From NCBI GenBank assembly GCA_945860205.1, contig CAMARK010000032.1, forward strand, positions 1-44,342: 44,342 nt of DNA. The letters run 5' to 3'. Each line of letters begins with the position of its first letter. Position 1 is the stretch's first letter. The notes below the pieces were generated by a model. The model was given only the letters and a program-made list of their open reading frames with translations. It was not told where the DNA came from and made no database searches. Below are positions 33,663 through 44,302 of the stretch, piece after piece. The stretch is from Reyranella massiliensis 521 (GTDB taxonomy: Bacteria > Pseudomonadota > Alphaproteobacteria > Reyranellales > Reyranellaceae). Position numbers and translations under genes: made by a program.

Positions 33663-35525
33663 TCACACGAGGCGATAAACCTGTTCCGGCTCCTCGCGGC
33701 CCTTGACGTGGCGCAGCTCGGGCGTGGGCAATTCCCCCAGCACTTCCGGGTGCTTCATGGCGGCAATGGAGTCGCCGCTGACCAGCACGATCACTTCTTC
33801 GTCCTCGCGCATGAAGTCCTTGCCGAGCTGCTCCAGGCGCTGCGCCACGTTCACCGTGTCGCCCACCACGGTGTAGTTGACGCGGCCCGGCGCACCGATG
33901 TTGCCGACCACGACCGGACCGGAATGCAGGCCAACGCGCAGGCGAACCGGCGCCTTTCCCTCTGCGGCGCGCATCTGGTTGTCCTCGCGGATCACGCGCG
34001 CCATCTCGAGAGCGGCATGGATCGCCTGGTCGGCGTGGTCTTCCATCTTGGAGAGGCCTCCCCACACCGCCATCACGCAGTCGCCGATATACTTGTCGAT
34101 CACGCCCTGAGTCTCTTCGATGCAGGCGCCAAGCAACGCGAAGTGATGGTTGAGCATGTCGGCCGTCTCCTGCTCCTGCAGGTCCTCGGCCTGCGGCGTG
34201 AAGCCGACGATGTCGGTGAACATGACGGTCACGGTGCGCCGGCGCGAGACCACGGCGCTTTCGCCGAGCTCCATCAGCCGGAAGACGAGCCGGTGCGGCA
34301 CATAGGCGCCGAACCATTTCAGCGCACCGCGCGCCTTGTCGAGGCTCTGGCCGGCATCGTCGATCTCGCGCAGCCGCGAGCGCTTGTGCAGGGGCTCTCC
34401 GAATTCCAGCCGCTCGATCGATTCGGCGGCCGAGGTAATGGTGCGAATCGAGCGCGCCATGCTCAAGCCCATCAACAACGCGAGAATGAGCGCGACAGCC
34501 AGCGTGGCGGCGCCCACGATGGCGCCGTTGGTCAGTCGGTCGAGATCTCCGGTCGCTTCCTCGACCGGGTAGTACTGGCCGACCAGCCAGGGCTCGGGGC
34601 CGTAGCGCCGGATCTCGCGGTAAACGAATACCCAGTGCCGGCCCTCGGCCTCGACCACGTGGCCGAAATTGCCCAGGGCATGATCGATCCGCCGCGAGCG
34701 GATTGGCGAATCCCAGATATTGGCGAGGATCGGGTCGCCCACTTCCTTGATGGTGGGCAGCGGCTTTTCCTCGGAGAGACCCAGGTCGCGCGGGTCGACC
34801 AGGCGGCGGTGCGCCAGCACCTTGTCGCGCCCGACCAGGATGAAGTAGCGACCTTCGGTGCCCTGGCTGGCATCGCCGATCAGGTACGAAAGATCGCCGA
34901 CCGCCACGGTGGCGATCAGGCCGCCGATGAAGGCATTGTCGATGCGGCGCACCGGCGTCCGCACATTGATGAGCGGCTGCTTCAGAGCTTCGTTCCAGAA
35001 CAGCGCCCCCCAGAAGGTGCCGTTCGCCGTCTGCAGTTCGCGGAAGCGCTCGAGGCCGCGCGGCTGGGTGGCGAGCGACTCCGTATCGCTGGTCACCTGC
35101 CCGTCGGGACGGCGCACGGCCCGGTGCAGCTGGAGGTCGAGCGTGGCGAAGGCCGCGGCCGAGACCGCCGGCACCCGCGTCATCATCACCGCCAGCGCCT
35201 CGCGCACGGCGACAGGCGAATCGATGTCGATGCGACCGGCGGCGGCAAGGGCGGCGATCAGTTCGAGATGATCGGCGACGGGATCGAGCCGGCTGCGGAT
35301 CATCGCCATCTGGGCATCGACCACGCGCTCGGCGCGATCGACCAGCAGCCGCTCGGCCGTGCCCGTGGCGCCGGTCAGTACCGCGATATAGGCGACGCCC
35401 GAAATCAGCGCCAGCGATGCGAAGGCAAGCGCCAGTGCCGCGATCAGCGGCAGGCGCCAGGGCCGGCGCGGCACGACCACGGCCGGAACCGCGGCCAAAG
35501 GGGAGGCGTCAGGAAGGTTGCTCAA
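33663..35525 (-). CDS. Membrane-bound adenylate/guanylate cyclase (class III) with extracytoplasmic sensor
   Basis: The 620-residue protein has TM1 (about 24-50), a large extracytoplasmic region (about 51-332, possibly a double-Cache-type sensor), TM2 (about 333-355), a HAMP-like linker (about 356-410) and a C-terminal class III cyclase domain (about 430-615). The metal-binding aspartates are in VMFTDIVGFT (D438) and DKYIGDCVMAVWGG (D482). VNYTVVGDTVNVAQRLEQ is the substrate and transition-state motif. Product cAMP is most likely. The apparent start is TTG at 35525, which is needed to include TM1. It is transcribed in the same direction as pckA, 51 bases downstream of it. Confidence 0.87.
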   Translation of the reverse strand: MSNLPDASPLAAVPAVVVPRRPWRLPLIAALALAFASLALISGVAYIAVLTGATGTAERLLVDRAERVVDAQMAMIRSRLDPVADHLELIAALAAAGRIDIDSPVAVREALAVMMTRVPAVSAAAFATLDLQLHRAVRRPDGQVTSDTESLATQPRGLERFRELQTANGTFWGALFWNEALKQPLINVRTPVRRIDNAFIGGLIATVAVGDLSYLIGDASQGTEGRYFILVGRDKVLAHRRLVDPRDLGLSEEKPLPTIKEVGDPILANIWDSPIRSRRIDHALGNFGHVVEAEGRHWVFVYREIRRYGPEPWLVGQYYPVEEATGDLDRLTNGAIVGAATLAVALILALLMGLSMARSIRTITSAAESIERLEFGEPLHKRSRLREIDDAGQSLDKARGALKWFGAYVPHRLVFRLMELGESAVVSRRRTVTVMFTDIVGFTPQAEDLQEQETADMLNHHFALLGACIEETQGVIDKYIGDCVMAVWGGLSKMEDHADQAIHAALEMARVIREDNQMRAAEGKAPVRLRVGLHSGPVVVGNIGAPGRVNYTVVGDTVNVAQRLEQLGKDFMREDEEVIVLVSGDSIAAMKHPEVLGELPTPELRHVKGREEPEQVYRLV

Positions 35526-35543
35526 GCCGCGACATCATACGGT

Positions 35544-35571
35544 GTCCCCCGGTCCAACGCGACCGTGGGAC
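35544..35571 (-). terminator. Hairpin just after pckA
   Basis: Immediately downstream of the pckA stop (minus strand) two 5-bp stem segments separated by one mismatch (GTCCC/GGGAC and CGGTC/GACCG) close a six-base loop. There is no clear T-run, so it may be a weak or Rho-assisted terminator, or an attenuating structure between pckA and the cyclase gene. Confidence 0.4.
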
Positions 35572-35576
35572 GACGG

Positions 35577-37184
<1,608 letters not shown>

Positions 37185-37348
37185 GGAGTTTTCTCCTGAT
37201 TTGTGCGGCTGATCCTAGATTACTCCTATGCGCTACTGGTGTGGCTAAGGGGTGGCAAGACCCTGCGACAGTTAGTTTCGAGGATCATGTGGATCAGCTA
37301 CCGCACCTGCGAAGACCATCCCGCGTCGCGGAATCGGCCGGCAGCCGG

Positions 37349-38068
37349 TCAGGCTGTTCGCGCGCGCCCTACCAGGGCGACCAACGTCTTGCGCGCCTCG
37401 CCGGCATTGGCGAGCGGGACGTCGAACGGCAGCCGTGCCACCTGCCCGGCCCGCCGCAGATCGATGCCCTCGGCATCGATGCCGGTCATCCGCCAGTCTC
37501 CGCCCGGCAGTCCCAGCAGCTTTTCGGCATAAAGCTGCAAGGCGTCGGCGTGGTCCTCGTTCATGTGGCTGACGATGCCGGCCTCGCTTTCGGTCAGACC
37601 GGGCGCCATGGCGGGCAAGAGTTCGCTCGCCTCCAGCCAGCGGATCTTGCCGAAGCCCGCGACCAGATGGGCACGTTCCGGCACGACCTTATAGAAGCGG
37701 AAGTCCTTGAACCCGGCATACATCGCGGCATCCGGATGGCGGGCGAGAAAGCGCTGCGAGAGCCTTGGGTCGGCGGTCCGCTCAACACGTCCGAGCAAGG
37801 TGACCCGGGCGCCGGTCAGCGGCTGGTCGAGACCGCCGGTGCCGTCGAACAGCAGCGAAACCCGGCTTTCGGCCGCGATCGCCTTGCTATGCTCGGCCAG
37901 GTCGCTCAGCAGCAGGACCGGCGACAGGTCGTGATCGACCGCCACCAGCACCAGCGAGGCATAGGGCCAGGCCGCGCCTCCTTCCGAGCCCGGCAGCGCC
38001 GTGGCGAGGGCCGCGCGATCGAGCCCGCGCAGCAAAGCGCGGGCGGCACGTGACATATCTTCAATCAT
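37349..38068 (-). CDS. HugZ-type protein (split-barrel flavin-like domain plus DUF2470)
   Basis: The 239-residue protein starts MIEDMSRAARALLRGLDRAA. An N-terminal pyridoxamine-phosphate-oxidase-like split barrel (about residues 15-150) is followed by a C-terminal DUF2470 domain with IVSHMNEDHADALQLYAEKL, which in HugZ proteins carries the haem-contacting His. A haem-degrading or haem-binding role is possible, although many relatives have not been characterised. It is divergent from chvI with a 121-base gap. An ATG at 38056 is an alternative start. Confidence 0.85.
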   Translation of the reverse strand: MIEDMSRAARALLRGLDRAALATALPGSEGGAAWPYASLVLVAVDHDLSPVLLLSDLAEHSKAIAAESRVSLLFDGTGGLDQPLTGARVTLLGRVERTADPRLSQRFLARHPDAAMYAGFKDFRFYKVVPERAHLVAGFGKIRWLEASELLPAMAPGLTESEAGIVSHMNEDHADALQLYAEKLLGLPGGDWRMTGIDAEGIDLRRAGQVARLPFDVPLANAGEARKTLVALVGRARTA

Positions 38069-38189
38069 TTTCGGGGCAAAACAGCCTTAATTCACGGATA
38101 TCGAGGACCGATCGTGGCAGCGGCGGCAAGGCCCCGGTCGTGTTACCATTCAACCACTATCCGCCGTGCCTGTCAGGAGAATCCACGCC

Positions 38190-38885
38190 GTGCGCAAGAA
38201 CATCGCCCTTGTCGACGACGACCGCAACATCCTCACCTCAGTGTCGATGCTGCTCGAAGCCGAGGGCTTCCAGATCAAGACCTACAATGACGGTGCGTCG
38301 GCTCTGGAAGGTCTCAACCAGGCGCCGCCCGACCTCGCGATCTTCGACATCAAGATGCCGCGGATGGACGGCATGGAGTTGCTGAACCGCATCCGCAAGA
38401 CGCAGCACTTCCCGGTGATCTTCCTCACCTCCAAGGATGAGGAGATCGACGAAGTGCTCGGGCTGCGGATGGGCGCCGACGATTTCATCCGCAAGCCGTT
38501 CTCCCAGCGTCTGCTGCTCGAGCGCATTCGCGCCGTGCTGCGCCGCGCCGATGTCGGCACCGCCAAGGGCGAGACCGCGGCCGAGCGCGTCGTGCGCGGC
38601 GAACTGGTGCTCGACCCCAGCCGCCACCAATGCACCTGGAAGGGCAAGGAGGTGCACCTGACGGTCACCGAGTTTCTGCTCCTGAAGTCGCTGGCCGAGC
38701 GGCCCGGTCACGTCAAGAACCGCGACCAGCTGATGGACGCCGCCTACGGTGAGACGATCTACGTCGACGACCGCACCATCGACAGCCATATCAAGCGCGT
38801 CCGCCGCAAGTTCCGCGAAGTCGACGGCGAGTTCGAGCAGATCGAAACCCTCTATGGCATTGGATACCGATACCGCGACGCCTGA
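38190..38885 (+). CDS. chvI: Two-component response regulator ChvI-type (OmpR family)
   Basis: The 231-residue regulator has a receiver domain with phosphoacceptor D53 ([20 protein letters not shown]), acidic DDD near the N-terminus and the Lys of IRKPF. The C-terminal OmpR-type winged helix (about residues 130-231) contains [20 protein letters not shown] and [20 protein letters not shown]. The high similarity to ChvI/ExoS-partner regulators and the following histidine kinase gene support the name. The start is GTG at 38190, with AGGAGA nine bases upstream. It is co-transcribed with chvG, whose start overlaps its end by 32 bases. Confidence 0.92.
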   Translation: MRKNIALVDDDRNILTSVSMLLEAEGFQIKTYNDGASALEGLNQAPPDLAIFDIKMPRMDGMELLNRIRKTQHFPVIFLTSKDEEIDEVLGLRMGADDFIRKPFSQRLLLERIRAVLRRADVGTAKGETAAERVVRGELVLDPSRHQCTWKGKEVHLTVTEFLLLKSLAERPGHVKNRDQLMDAAYGETIYVDDRTIDSHIKRVRRKFREVDGEFEQIETLYGIGYRYRDA

Positions 38886-40632
38886 ACCGGGCCGGCGCCA
38901 GGCGGCGCCGCAAGCGTTCGGTTCGCGTTTGGTGGCGGCACTCGGCCGGTTGATGCCGGCCGGCTGGCGGGCGCGCGCCGTGTCGCCGGCGGCCGAATCG
39001 CCGTCGCTGCTGCGGCGCCGGCGCAGCAGCGAGCGGCGTCGTTCGCCGCTCACGCGCCGCATCCTGCTGCTCAACATCGTGCCGGTGGCCCTGCTGACCC
39101 TGGGCGCCGTCTATCTCAGCGACTACGAGGACGAGCTGATCGACGCCGAACTCGCCTCGTTGCTGGTCCAGGGCGAGATGGTGGCGGCGGGCATCGGCGA
39201 GGTCGCCGTGGTGGGCGGCGAGGCCACCGTCAACCGGATGGACGCCGACGCCGCGCGTCAGCTCCTGACCCGCCTGGTGCGCCCGACCGGCGTGCGGGCC
39301 CGCCTGTTCAGCGAGACCGGCGACCTGCTGGGCGATTCGGACTTTCTGAGCGAGCTCGGCCGCATCCACAGCAGCCCGCTGCCGCCACCCGAGGCCTCCG
39401 CCATCGCAGCGATTCCCCTGGGCGACCGGATCAGCGACTGGATTGCCCGGCAATTGTCGCGGGCCGACCGCTTCCCCGAGTATATCGAGCGCTCCGCGCC
39501 GACAATCCGCGACTACCCGGAGGCCGGAAGCGCGCTGCGCGGCTTCAACGCCTCGGCGGTGCGGATCGCCGGCGACGGCCGCCTGATCCTGAGCGCCGCG
39601 GTGCCGGTCCAGCGCTACAAACAGGTGCTGGGCGCGCTGATCCTCACCCGCGACAATCGCGCCATCGCGGCCTCCCTGCGGCAGATCCGCTACGACATGC
39701 TGACCATCGCCGCGGCAGCGCTCGGCATCACGGTGCTGCTCTCGCTCTACCTAGCCGGCACCATCACCCAGCCCATCGTGCGGTTGGCGCGTGCCGCCGA
39801 CGAAGTGCGTCTCGCGCGCGAAAGCCGGCCGGAGATTCCGGACCTCGGCAAGCGCGGCGACGAGATCGGCGACCTGAACGACGCGCTGCGCTCGATGACC
39901 GACGCGCTGTGGCAGCGCATCAACACCATCGAGAGCTTCGCCGCGGATGTGGCGCACGAACTCAAAAATCCCCTCACCTCACTGCGTTCCGCCATCGAAA
40001 TGGCGGCGCGGCCGGACCTCGACGCGGAACGCCGCGCCAAGCTGATGGCCATCGTCATGGACGACATCAACCGGCTGAACCGGCTGATCTCCGACATTTC
40101 GGACGCCTCCCGGCTCGATGCCGAGCTGATGCGCGGCGAGGTGAAGGCCGTCGACCTCCATGGCCTGCTGGCCGACATGGCCGGTCACTATGCCATCAGC
40201 ACCGCGCGGAAGGCCGGCGTCGACGTCGAGTTCCGGGTTGCCGCCAACCCACCTTTCGCCGCGCATGGTCACGATGGCCGCTACGGCCAGGTGTTCCGCA
40301 ATGTCATCGACAATGCGCTGTCGTTCGGCCCGTCCGGCTCGCGGATCCTGGTCGAGTTGAGCCGCGAGCCGCGCGGCGGGCCTTTCGTCGTCACGATCGA
40401 CGACGAGGGACCTGGCATTCCCGAGGAGAATCTCGAATCGATCTTCGAACGCTTCTACTCGGAGCGTCCGATCGAGCATTTCGGCCAGCATTCGGGGCTC
40501 GGCCTCTCGATCTGCCGGCAGATCATGGAGACCTACGGTGGCTCGATCGCCGCCACCAACCGCCGCGCGCCGGACGGAAAGATACTGGGCGCCCGCTTCA
40601 CCATCCGCGTGCCCGCCGCCAACCGCAAATGA
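38854..40632 (+). CDS. chvG: Sensor histidine kinase ChvG-type
   Basis: The 592-residue kinase has TM1 (residues about 69-88), a periplasmic sensor domain (about 90-280), TM2 (about 285-305) and a HAMP-like segment. The H box is [16 protein letters not shown] with phospho-His H368. The ATPase boxes are [13 protein letters not shown] (N), [13 protein letters not shown] (G1), FERFYSERP (F) and [17 protein letters not shown] (G2). In Rhizobiales it senses acid and envelope stress and signals to ChvI. The ATG at 38854 overlaps the end of chvI by 32 bases, so translation is coupled. The basic N-terminal tail before TM1 (about 50 residues with RRRR) is unusual for the family. Confidence 0.92.
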   Translation: MALDTDTATPEPGRRQAAPQAFGSRLVAALGRLMPAGWRARAVSPAAESPSLLRRRRSSERRRSPLTRRILLLNIVPVALLTLGAVYLSDYEDELIDAELASLLVQGEMVAAGIGEVAVVGGEATVNRMDADAARQLLTRLVRPTGVRARLFSETGDLLGDSDFLSELGRIHSSPLPPPEASAIAAIPLGDRISDWIARQLSRADRFPEYIERSAPTIRDYPEAGSALRGFNASAVRIAGDGRLILSAAVPVQRYKQVLGALILTRDNRAIAASLRQIRYDMLTIAAAALGITVLLSLYLAGTITQPIVRLARAADEVRLARESRPEIPDLGKRGDEIGDLNDALRSMTDALWQRINTIESFAADVAHELKNPLTSLRSAIEMAARPDLDAERRAKLMAIVMDDINRLNRLISDISDASRLDAELMRGEVKAVDLHGLLADMAGHYAISTARKAGVDVEFRVAANPPFAAHGHDGRYGQVFRNVIDNALSFGPSGSRILVELSREPRGGPFVVTIDDEGPGIPEENLESIFERFYSERPIEHFGQHSGLGLSICRQIMETYGGSIAATNRRAPDGKILGARFTIRVPAANRK

Positions 40633-41087
40633 CGATACTCGTGCATGCGACCTGCGTGGCACTACGGCCCCCTGGCCCATCGTCGGGCCGCACCTGGCGC
40701 GCGGTCCTGCTGCGCGGGCCCTCGGGCGCCGGCAAGTCCGACCTGGCGCTGCGCCTGATCGAGGCTGGCGGCCGCCTGGTGGCCGACGACCAGACCCGCC
40801 TCACCCGCCGCGGATGCGCCCTGGTCGCGACCGCGCCGGCCACACTCGCCGGCCTCATCGAGGTGCGCGGTGTCGGAATCGTGAAGCTTGCGCGCGGACA
40901 GGTATTGGCGCGGGCGCCGCTGGCGCTGCTGGTCGATCTGGTGCCGGCCGACCGCGTCGAGCGGCTGCCGGAGCCGGCGGAGGAGACTCTGCTGGATGTC
41001 GATGTGCCCGTGCTCGCGCTGGCGCCATTCGAGGTTTCCGCCTCGGCCAAGTTGCGCCTTGCCCTGACGCGAATCGAAGCCGCATGA
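40629..41087 (+). CDS. hprK: HPr kinase/phosphorylase, short alphaproteobacterial form
   Basis: The 152-residue protein has only the C-terminal kinase/phosphorylase domain, the usual short form in Alphaproteobacteria. The P-loop is GPSGAGKS (residues 30-37), followed by RLVADDQTRL and the HprK signature EVRGVGIV. It phosphorylates a regulatory serine of HPr; here HPr is encoded three genes downstream and has such a Ser. It overlaps chvG (ATGA) and rapZ (ATGA), so it is part of one coupled operon. The N-terminal domain of Firmicute HprK is absent by design rather than through damage. Confidence 0.93.
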   Translation: MTILVHATCVALRPPGPSSGRTWRAVLLRGPSGAGKSDLALRLIEAGGRLVADDQTRLTRRGCALVATAPATLAGLIEVRGVGIVKLARGQVLARAPLALLVDLVPADRVERLPEPAEETLLDVDVPVLALAPFEVSASAKLRLALTRIEAA

Positions 41088-42037
41088 TCGCCACTGTCCA
41101 GCCCATGCCCGACAGCCCTTCCCTCTCGTCTCCGACCACCACGACCGTGCGCCGCCCGTTCGTCTTGGTGACCGGCCTGTCCGGCGCCGGCCGGATGACG
41201 GCGCTGAATGCGCTGGAGGATATGGGCTACGTCGCGGTCGACAACATGCCGCTGCCGCTGCTCGGCGACATGATGCGGTCGACCTCCGGCGGTTCTGGCA
41301 CAACCGCCCCGCCTCTTGCCTTCGGCGTCGATACCCGCACCTTCGGGTTCGACCCTCAGGAACTCGTTCGCCGGGTGCGCAAGCTGCGCCTGCGCCCCGA
41401 CCTCGATGCCAGGCTGCTGTACCTCGAATGCGATACCGAAGTGCTTCAGCGCCGCTACACCGAATCGCGGCGGCCGCATCCGTTGGCGCCCGACCGGCCG
41501 GTGATCGACAGCATTGTCGAGGAGCGCCGGCAGATCGGCGGGATGCGCGACAGCGCCGACGTCGTGATCGATACCTCATCGCTGTCGCCGCATGCGCTCA
41601 AGCAGTTGCTGGCCGGCCACTTCGCGCTGGGCCCGCGGACCGGCACCCGCCTGTCGGTGATGTCGTTCTCGTTCCGCCGCGGCCTGCCGCGCGAGGCCGA
41701 TCTCGTGTTCGATGCCCGGTTCCTGAAGAACCCGCACTATGAGCCGACCCTGAAGCCGCTGACCGGCCGCAATCCGTCGGTTGCGTCCTTCATTGCAACC
41801 GATCCGGACTACGCGCCCTTCCTTGGTCATTTGAAGGGGCTGATCGGCCCCCTGCTGCCGCGTTTTGACGCAGAAGGAAAGAGCTATCTGACCATTGCCG
41901 TGGGCTGCACCGGCGGGCGCCACCGCTCCGTGGCGGTTGCCGAGGCCCTGGCAGACTGGTTGCGCGGCGACGGCCGCTCGGTCACTCTCACCCACCGAGA
42001 CGCCGACGGGGCCGGGGGGCCGGGCGTTACAGGGTAA
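41084..42037 (+). CDS. rapZ: RapZ-type nucleotide-binding protein with degenerate Walker A
   Basis: The 317-residue protein has an N-terminal P-loop-like domain and a C-terminal domain ending in AVGCTGGRHRSVAVAEALAD, the RapZ signature. In enterics RapZ is an RNA-binding adaptor regulating GlmS in response to glucosamine-6-phosphate; that role in Alphaproteobacteria is not established. The Walker A is GLSGAGRM (residues 31-38): the Lys is Arg and the Ser/Thr is Met, so ATP/GTP binding may be weakened. About 20 residues before it are Ser/Thr/Pro-rich. The start overlaps the hprK stop (ATGA). Confidence 0.88.
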   Translation: MIATVQPMPDSPSLSSPTTTTVRRPFVLVTGLSGAGRMTALNALEDMGYVAVDNMPLPLLGDMMRSTSGGSGTTAPPLAFGVDTRTFGFDPQELVRRVRKLRLRPDLDARLLYLECDTEVLQRRYTESRRPHPLAPDRPVIDSIVEERRQIGGMRDSADVVIDTSSLSPHALKQLLAGHFALGPRTGTRLSVMSFSFRRGLPREADLVFDARFLKNPHYEPTLKPLTGRNPSVASFIATDPDYAPFLGHLKGLIGPLLPRFDAEGKSYLTIAVGCTGGRHRSVAVAEALADWLRGDGRSVTLTHRDADGAGGPGVTG

Positions 42038-42052
42038 ACCGGACGGGGACGG

Positions 42053-42457
42053 ATGATTGGTATCGTACTGGTGACCCACGGCAATCTTGCGCGTGAGTTC
42101 TTGGCCGCGCTCGAACATGTCGTTGGTCCGCAGCAATGCGTTTCGACCGTCTGCATCGGCGCCGACGACGACATGGAAAAGCGGCGCGCTGAAATCCTCG
42201 AGCGCGCCCGTGCCTGCGACACCGGCGAAGGTGTCATCGTTCTGACCGACATGTTCGGCGGCACGCCTTCCAACCTCGCGATCTCCATCATGGAGCAGGC
42301 GCACATCGAGGTGCTGGCAGGCGTCAACCTGCCAATGCTGGTCAAGCTCGCCAGCGTCCGCACCCGGCCGATCGCCGAAGCCGTGCGCATGGCCCAGGAG
42401 GCCGGCCGCAAGTACATCACCGTCGCCTCGCGCATCCTGGCCAAGGAAGCTTCGTGA
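42053..42457 (+). CDS. PTS mannose-type IIA component
   Basis: The 134-residue protein is a EIIA-Man domain. The phosphorylated His is H9 (MIGIVLVTHGNLAREFLAAL) and the loop VLTDMFGGTPSNLAIS is typical of the family. There is no IIB or IIC in the window, so it is probably a regulatory PTS protein rather than a sugar permease component, as is common in Alphaproteobacteria (family knowledge). It lies 15 bases after rapZ and overlaps HPr by four bases (GTGA). Confidence 0.93.
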   Translation: MIGIVLVTHGNLAREFLAALEHVVGPQQCVSTVCIGADDDMEKRRAEILERARACDTGEGVIVLTDMFGGTPSNLAISIMEQAHIEVLAGVNLPMLVKLASVRTRPIAEAVRMAQEAGRKYITVASRILAKEAS

Positions 42458-42765
42458 ACGAGGCCGCCTCCGTGGGCGCGGCCGACGCTGGGATCGGAGC
42501 GCTCCGCCGGATGCTGGGGATCGCCAACAAGCGCGGCCTGCACGCGCGGGCCGCCGCCAAGTTCGTACGCACCGCCGGCCAGTTCGATGCCGTCGTCCGC
42601 GTCGGCTTCAAGGGCCAGGAAGTCTCGGGCCTCTCGATCATGGGATTGATGATGCTGAGCGCCGGCATCGGCTCCGAGGTCGAGCTTACCTGCTCGGGCC
42701 GCCAGGCCGCGGACGCCATGGCCGCCCTTTCGGCCCTGGTCGAGGGCAAATTCGGCGAGGATTGA
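42454..42765 (+). CDS. ptsH: HPr phosphocarrier protein
   Basis: The 103-residue HPr has the catalytic His at residue 30 (NKRGLHARAAAKFVRTA) and the regulatory Ser at residue 61 (EVSGLSIMGLMMLSAG), 31 residues later, the canonical His15/Ser46 spacing. That Ser is the expected target of HprK encoded upstream. A 15-residue extra N-terminal segment (MNEAASVGAADAGIG) precedes the fold. The start is GTG at 42454, overlapping the IIA stop. It passes phosphate to the IIA; no enzyme I is encoded here. It is the last gene of the chvI operon before the ahcY leader. Confidence 0.94.
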   Translation: MNEAASVGAADAGIGALRRMLGIANKRGLHARAAAKFVRTAGQFDAVVRVGFKGQEVSGLSIMGLMMLSAGIGSEVELTCSGRQAADAMAALSALVEGKFGED

Positions 42766-42814
42766 GCCGAACGGCATCCCGGCATAAAGCGCCGGTTATC
42801 CCCCCATAAATTCT

Positions 42815-42828
42815 TGCTTATATGAGCA
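42815..42828. promoter_or_regulatory. Near-palindrome TGCTTATATGAGCA upstream of ahcY
   Basis: A 14-base palindrome with one mismatched pair lies in the 142-base ahcY leader region, in an AT-rich patch that could also hold the promoter. It resembles an operator for a dimeric regulator of the methionine/SAM cycle; ArsR-type SahR regulators bind such symmetric sites in other Proteobacteria, but the match to any known motif was not tested. Confidence 0.35.
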
Positions 42829-42840
42829 TACGGCGCGTTG

Positions 42841-42894
42841 AGGCGGCCCCGGGCCGCTGATATGACACGCCCGCAATTCCCCCCTCAGCCGCCT
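42841..42894 (+). promoter_or_regulatory. ahcY 5' leader with alternative hairpins
   Basis: GCGGCC (42843-42848) and GGCCGC (42852-42857) form a 6-bp hairpin with loop CCG. AGGCGGC (42841-42847), which overlaps that stem, is also complementary to GCCGCCT (42888-42894), which lies directly before the Shine-Dalgarno AGGAG at 42897. The two pairings are mutually exclusive, so the leader could switch access to the ribosome-binding site. It does not match the SAH or SAM-II riboswitch consensus that I know. Inference only. Confidence 0.3.
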
Positions 42895-42907
42895 ATAGGA
42901 GCGCCAA

Positions 42908-44302
42908 ATGGCCCAGGATTACATCGTCAAGGATATCGGGCTCGCCGACTGGGGCCGCAAGGAACTCGACATGGCCGAGACCGAGATGCCGGGCCTGATG
43001 TCGATCCGCAAGGAATACGGTCCGAAGAAGCCGCTGAAGGGCGCGCGCATCGCGGGCTCGCTGCACATGACCATCCAGACCGGCGTGCTGATCGAGACGC
43101 TGAAGGCGCTGGGCGCCGACGTGCGCTGGGCCTCGTGCAACATCTACTCGACGCAGGACCACGCCGCGGCCGCCATCGCCAAGGCCGGCACGCCGGTCTT
43201 CGCGACCAAGGGCGAGAGCCTCGAGGAATACTGGGACTACACCCACAAGATCTTCGAATGGCACGACGGCGGCGAGCCCAACATGATCCTCGACGACGGC
43301 GGCGATGCTACCCTGCTGGTCCACCTCGGCGCGCGGGCGGAAAAGGATGCCTCGCTGATCGCCAAGCCGACCAACGAGGAAGAGGAAGTCCTCTACAAGG
43401 TGATCGCCAAGACCAACAAGGCGAAGCCCGGCTGGTACGCCAAGCTCGGCGCCTCGATCAAGGGCGTCACCGAGGAGACGACCACGGGCGTGCACCGCCT
43501 CTACAACATGGCCAAGGAAGGCAAGCTCCTGTGGCCCGCCATCAACGTCAACGACTCGGTCACCAAGTCGAAGTTCGACAATCTCTACGGTTGCCGTGAA
43601 TCGCTGGTCGACGGCATCCGCCGCGGCACCGACGTGATGATGTCGGGAAAGGTGGCGATGGTCGCGGGCTTCGGCGACGTCGGCAAGGGCTCGGCCGCCT
43701 CGCTGCGCCAGGCCGGCTGCCGCGTCATGGTCTCCGAAGTCGATCCGATCTGCGCCCTGCAGGCGGCGATGGAAGGCTACGAGGTCGTTACCATGGAAGA
43801 TGCCGCGCCGCGCGCCGACATCTTCGTCACCGCCACCGGCAACGTCGACGTGCTGACGCTCGATCACATGAAGGCGATGAAGCACCGCGCCATCATCTGC
43901 AACATCGGCCACTTCGACTCGGAGATCCAGATCTCGAGCCTGCGCAATTTCAAGTGGCATAACGTCAAGCCGCAGGTCGACGAGGTCGAGTTTCCCGACG
44001 GCAAGCGCATCATCGTGCTGTCGGAAGGCCGCCTGGTGAACCTCGGCAACGCGACCGGCCATCCGAGCTTCGTGATGTCGGCCTCGTTCTCGAACCAGAC
44101 ACTGGCCCAGATCGAGATCTGGACCAACCCGGGCAAGTACGAGAAGCAGGTCTACACGCTGCCCAAGTTCCTCGACGAGAAGGTGGCGGCGCTCCATCTG
44201 GAGAAGGTCGGCGCCAAGCTGACCAAGCTCCGTCCCGACCAGGCCAAGTATATCGGCGTGCCGGAAGCGGGCCCGTTCAAGGGCGACCTCTACCGATACT
44301 AG
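42908..44302 (+). CDS. ahcY: Adenosylhomocysteinase (S-adenosylhomocysteine hydrolase)
   Basis: The 464-residue NAD-dependent enzyme splits S-adenosylhomocysteine into adenosine and homocysteine, removing product inhibition from methyltransferases. Conserved motifs are [38 protein letters not shown], the NAD fold [17 protein letters not shown] and the C-terminal [19 protein letters not shown] region (starting N-A-T-G-H). The extra segment between residues about 150 and 190 and the total length match the bacterial long form. AGGAG lies six bases before the ATG. It commonly follows the HPr gene in Alphaproteobacteria. A further ATG starts at 44328 but cannot be judged. Confidence 0.97.
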   Translation: MAQDYIVKDIGLADWGRKELDMAETEMPGLMSIRKEYGPKKPLKGARIAGSLHMTIQTGVLIETLKALGADVRWASCNIYSTQDHAAAAIAKAGTPVFATKGESLEEYWDYTHKIFEWHDGGEPNMILDDGGDATLLVHLGARAEKDASLIAKPTNEEEEVLYKVIAKTNKAKPGWYAKLGASIKGVTEETTTGVHRLYNMAKEGKLLWPAINVNDSVTKSKFDNLYGCRESLVDGIRRGTDVMMSGKVAMVAGFGDVGKGSAASLRQAGCRVMVSEVDPICALQAAMEGYEVVTMEDAAPRADIFVTATGNVDVLTLDHMKAMKHRAIICNIGHFDSEIQISSLRNFKWHNVKPQVDEVEFPDGKRIIVLSEGRLVNLGNATGHPSFVMSASFSNQTLAQIEIWTNPGKYEKQVYTLPKFLDEKVAALHLEKVGAKLTKLRPDQAKYIGVPEAGPFKGDLYRY

